64,000 nt of DNA from Dolichospermum compactum NIES-806 (GTDB lineage Bacteria; Cyanobacteriota; Cyanobacteriia; Cyanobacteriales; Nostocaceae): the NCBI RefSeq assembly GCF_002368115.1, contig NZ_AP018316.1:1217672-1281671 (forward strand). The letters are read 5' to 3'. Of the stretch, positions 62,368 to 64,000 are shown in pieces (position 1 is the first letter of the stretch; each line of letters starts with the position of its first letter). The notes under the pieces were generated by a model that worked only from the letters and a program-made list of their open reading frames with translations, searched no databases and was not told where the DNA came from. The position numbers and the translations under genes are program-made.

Positions 62368-63129
62368 TTGTTGGTTTTTATCGTTATATCTTTGGAGGTA
62401 TCATTGTTTATAAACAATAATTGGGAATTTTTATTGAGAGGTTCACCACAAGACTTATGGAGTCTGTCTTGCACAACAGGGAGCAGTTACTTTCAAATTT
62501 ATGAAGTGACAGATTTTTGGAATGAATGTTCAGTAGACGACTATAGATTTCGGAGTATATATTGTAACAACGAGAATGATTGTCAAATCGTATGGCAGAT
62601 AGGTTATGAGCTAGTTTCTCTTTTTAATGGGGCATCTTCATTGTTTGACAGTAATTGCTGGAAGATTGAGATAGAACAGTTATGGAATAATGACTTAAAG
62701 CAGAATTACTACGAAAATCTTGATTGCTTTATACTAGATAAACCAGATATTTCAGAAGAAGCTGTAGCTACTGAACTTCAAAAAGCAAAGTCCGATATTC
62801 GTCTTATGTTACTGAATAAAGCAACTGAAGATGAAGGTATATATCTGGTTTTAAAGTATTTCAATATGGAGAAAAATTGGGTTACATATTACAAGATTCT
62901 TGAATCTATAGAGTATCTTACAAAAGAAGAAGACATAACCCTGTCTATCGATCCAAAAGCCAGAGAAAAATTCACTAATGTTGCAAATAACTATTCACTA
63001 TCTGGCATTCATTCTCGTCATGGCCTCAAAAAAAATCTCAAGAAAAATCGAACACCAGCGATGAGTCTTAATGAAGCTCATGATTTTATTCGTGATGTAG
63101 CACAACAGTATATTAAAGCAAAAATATAA
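62368..63129 (+). CDS. Hypothetical protein
   Basis: A frame of up to 253 residues, acidic, Trp/Tyr-rich N-terminal half ('WEFLLRGSPQDLWSLSCTTGSSYFQIYEVTDFWNECS') and a C-terminal Lys-rich part ('GLKKNLKKNRTPAMSLNEAHDFIRDVAQQYIKAKI'). The first ~10 residues are hydrophobic and the true start may be a TTG/ATG slightly further in. No domain recognised. It stands alone between the OYE gene and an IS. Confidence 0.6.
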   Translation: MLVFIVISLEVSLFINNNWEFLLRGSPQDLWSLSCTTGSSYFQIYEVTDFWNECSVDDYRFRSIYCNNENDCQIVWQIGYELVSLFNGASSLFDSNCWKIEIEQLWNNDLKQNYYENLDCFILDKPDISEEAVATELQKAKSDIRLMLLNKATEDEGIYLVLKYFNMEKNWVTYYKILESIEYLTKEEDITLSIDPKAREKFTNVANNYSLSGIHSRHGLKKNLKKNRTPAMSLNEAHDFIRDVAQQYIKAKI

Positions 63130-63591
63130 AATTTGATGAAAGTAGTAGTCTATAATCTTGCACTTATTTGGATAGAAACTTCTGTAAACCTTTATCTGGT
63201 AATACTTTTGCATTCTTTCAGCAAACCCTATCTCATACACAGTTTTGTAGCCTCATCAAGAGGCTAACTTTCTAACTTAGGTATTCACGGTATTCACCTA
63301 TTGTCGCGCCATAATCGTCCGCATTTCCGCTTCCCTGTCTTGAATCAAATCCCCACTGACATCAACTATTACACCCCACATTCCGCACCCCAAACTGTCA
63401 CAGATCAAAAAAGCCCTTAAAGTAGTACATAATAACTAAAGTCAATTCAAAAATTAAGATACTTAATGAAAATTAGTAGCATTAAAAGGGACATGGTGTG
63501 AAAAAGTGAAACTTGGTAACAAAAGAAAAAAATGAATTGATAACCAAATAAGAAATAATTGATAACAACAGAAGTATTAGAGGAAACTGTT
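63130..63591. other. Spacer with a gene remnant and the left part of an IS
   Basis: On the minus strand 63,300-63,413 reads '...LICDSLGCGMWGVIVDVSGD' and 'LIQDREAEMRTIMARQ' before a stop, a coding-like tail of unknown family. From about 63,420 the DNA turns very AT-rich and probably holds the left end of the transposon that follows; I cannot fix its terminus without the other end. Confidence 0.45.
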
Positions 63592-64000
63592 GTGAAATTA
63601 AAACCTCAAGAAATAGAAATTCAGAACATAGACCATCTAGGGATAGTAGCAGGAATCATAGATTCAATCGGAATAGTAGAAATAATAAATGAATTAATAG
63701 GAGTCGAAAAAGACGAAAAAGTAAATGCAAGTCAAGTAGTAAAAGCCATGATAATAAACGGGTTAGGATTTGTCTCCAAACCGTTATATATGTTTCCTAA
63801 ATATTTTGAAACAATCGCTTGTGAACATCTAATAGGAACAGGAGTAAAACCAGAATATCTCAACGACGATAAACTGGGGAGAGTCATGGATAAACTGTTT
63901 ATAAAAGGCTTAGATACAATCTTTTTTATCATCGCAGTAAAAGCAGCCCAAAAATTTGGAGTATCACTATCAACATCACATCTAGACTCATCATCAATGC
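63592..64000 (+). CDS. IS1634/DUF4277-type transposase, cut by the window end
   Basis: From GTG 63592, after GAGGAAAC, the frame reads 'VKLKPQEIEIQNIDHLGIVAGIIDSIGIVEIINELIGV', 'VNASQVVKAMIINGLGFVSKPLYMFPKYF', 'EHLIGTGVKPEYLNDDKLGRVMDKLF' and 'FGVSLSTSHLDSSS'. This is the DUF4277 N-terminal domain of IS1634-family DDE transposases, ending at the first catalytic Asp region. The remainder lies outside the window. It seems intact as far as visible. Confidence 0.88.
   Translation, partial: MKLKPQEIEIQNIDHLGIVAGIIDSIGIVEIINELIGVEKDEKVNASQVVKAMIINGLGFVSKPLYMFPKYFETIACEHLIGTGVKPEYLNDDKLGRVMDKLFIKGLDTIFFIIAVKAAQKFGVSLSTSHLDSSSM

Noticed and set aside
62553..62563. CGGAGTATATA, similar to the nifD core site on the + strand
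   Set aside because: It lies inside an open frame (R-S-I-Y) and the bases beyond it do not encode nifD; chance similarity.

Overview
The window comes from a heterocyst-forming cyanobacterium (Nostocales: Anabaena, Nostoc, Dolichospermum and relatives). It is AT-rich, full of HIP1 octamers (GCGATCGC) and small dispersed repeats, and carries heterocyst nitrogen-fixation and uptake-hydrogenase genes. Two of these, hupL and nifD, are present only as 3' pieces cut at the known XisC and XisA recombination sites.

Layout. (1) 1 to ~12,265 reads as the right-hand part of the hupL element, DNA excised from hupL when heterocysts form. It carries the recombinase gene xisC, toxin-antitoxin pairs, an EcoRI-type methylase beside a decayed EcoRI-like endonuclease gene, a tandem pair of AAA ATPase/PD-(D/E)XK genes, and dense repeat arrays. 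(2) 12,266-13,366 is the 3' part of hupL on the + strand. (3) 13.5-19.8 kb holds a downstream gene, cysK, several small unknown genes, a flavin-dependent monooxygenase and a methyltransferase. (4) 19.9-27.7 kb, minus strand, is the hydrogenase maturation set in transcription order NHL protein, hypF, hypC, hypD, tautomerase, hypE, hypA, hypB. (5) 27.7-28.2 kb is a composite pseudogene. (6) 28.3-37.4 kb, minus strand, is the nif cluster in the order nifD 3' end, nifK, nifE, nifN, nifX, DUF269, DUF683, nifW, hesA, hesB, fdxH, feoA-like. (7) From ~37,398 to the window end the DNA lies on the excised side of the nifD junction. It contains xisA, IS elements with readable target duplications, nested MITE-like repeats, HicAB, Phd-VapC and YefM-YoeB modules, a two-gene ATPase/Toprim cassette plus the broken remains of a second copy, a truncated conjugation coupling protein, and some ordinary chromosomal-type genes.

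How it works together. In a heterocyst, XisC and XisA would remove the two flanking blocks and rebuild hupL and nifD. Nitrogenase makes H2, HupSL recycles it, the Hyp proteins build the Ni-Fe centre of HupL, and FdxH delivers electrons to nitrogenase. The 25 kb between the two junctions is therefore one functional neighbourhood bounded on both sides by developmentally excised DNA. The far ends of both elements (hupS/hupL 5' and nifH/nifD 5') are outside the window.

Best candidates for something new: the ATPase/Toprim cassette and its IS-broken partial copy (43.5-45.4 and 53.5-56.2 kb); the tandem ATPase-nuclease genes with a homogenised 3' region; the small 'DKL' protein paired with a retropepsin-like protease; a short gene coupled to the end of xisC; and the dead EcoRI endonuclease gene next to an intact methylase inside a developmentally excised element. 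All family assignments come from reading motifs and remembered family sequences; no searches were run.
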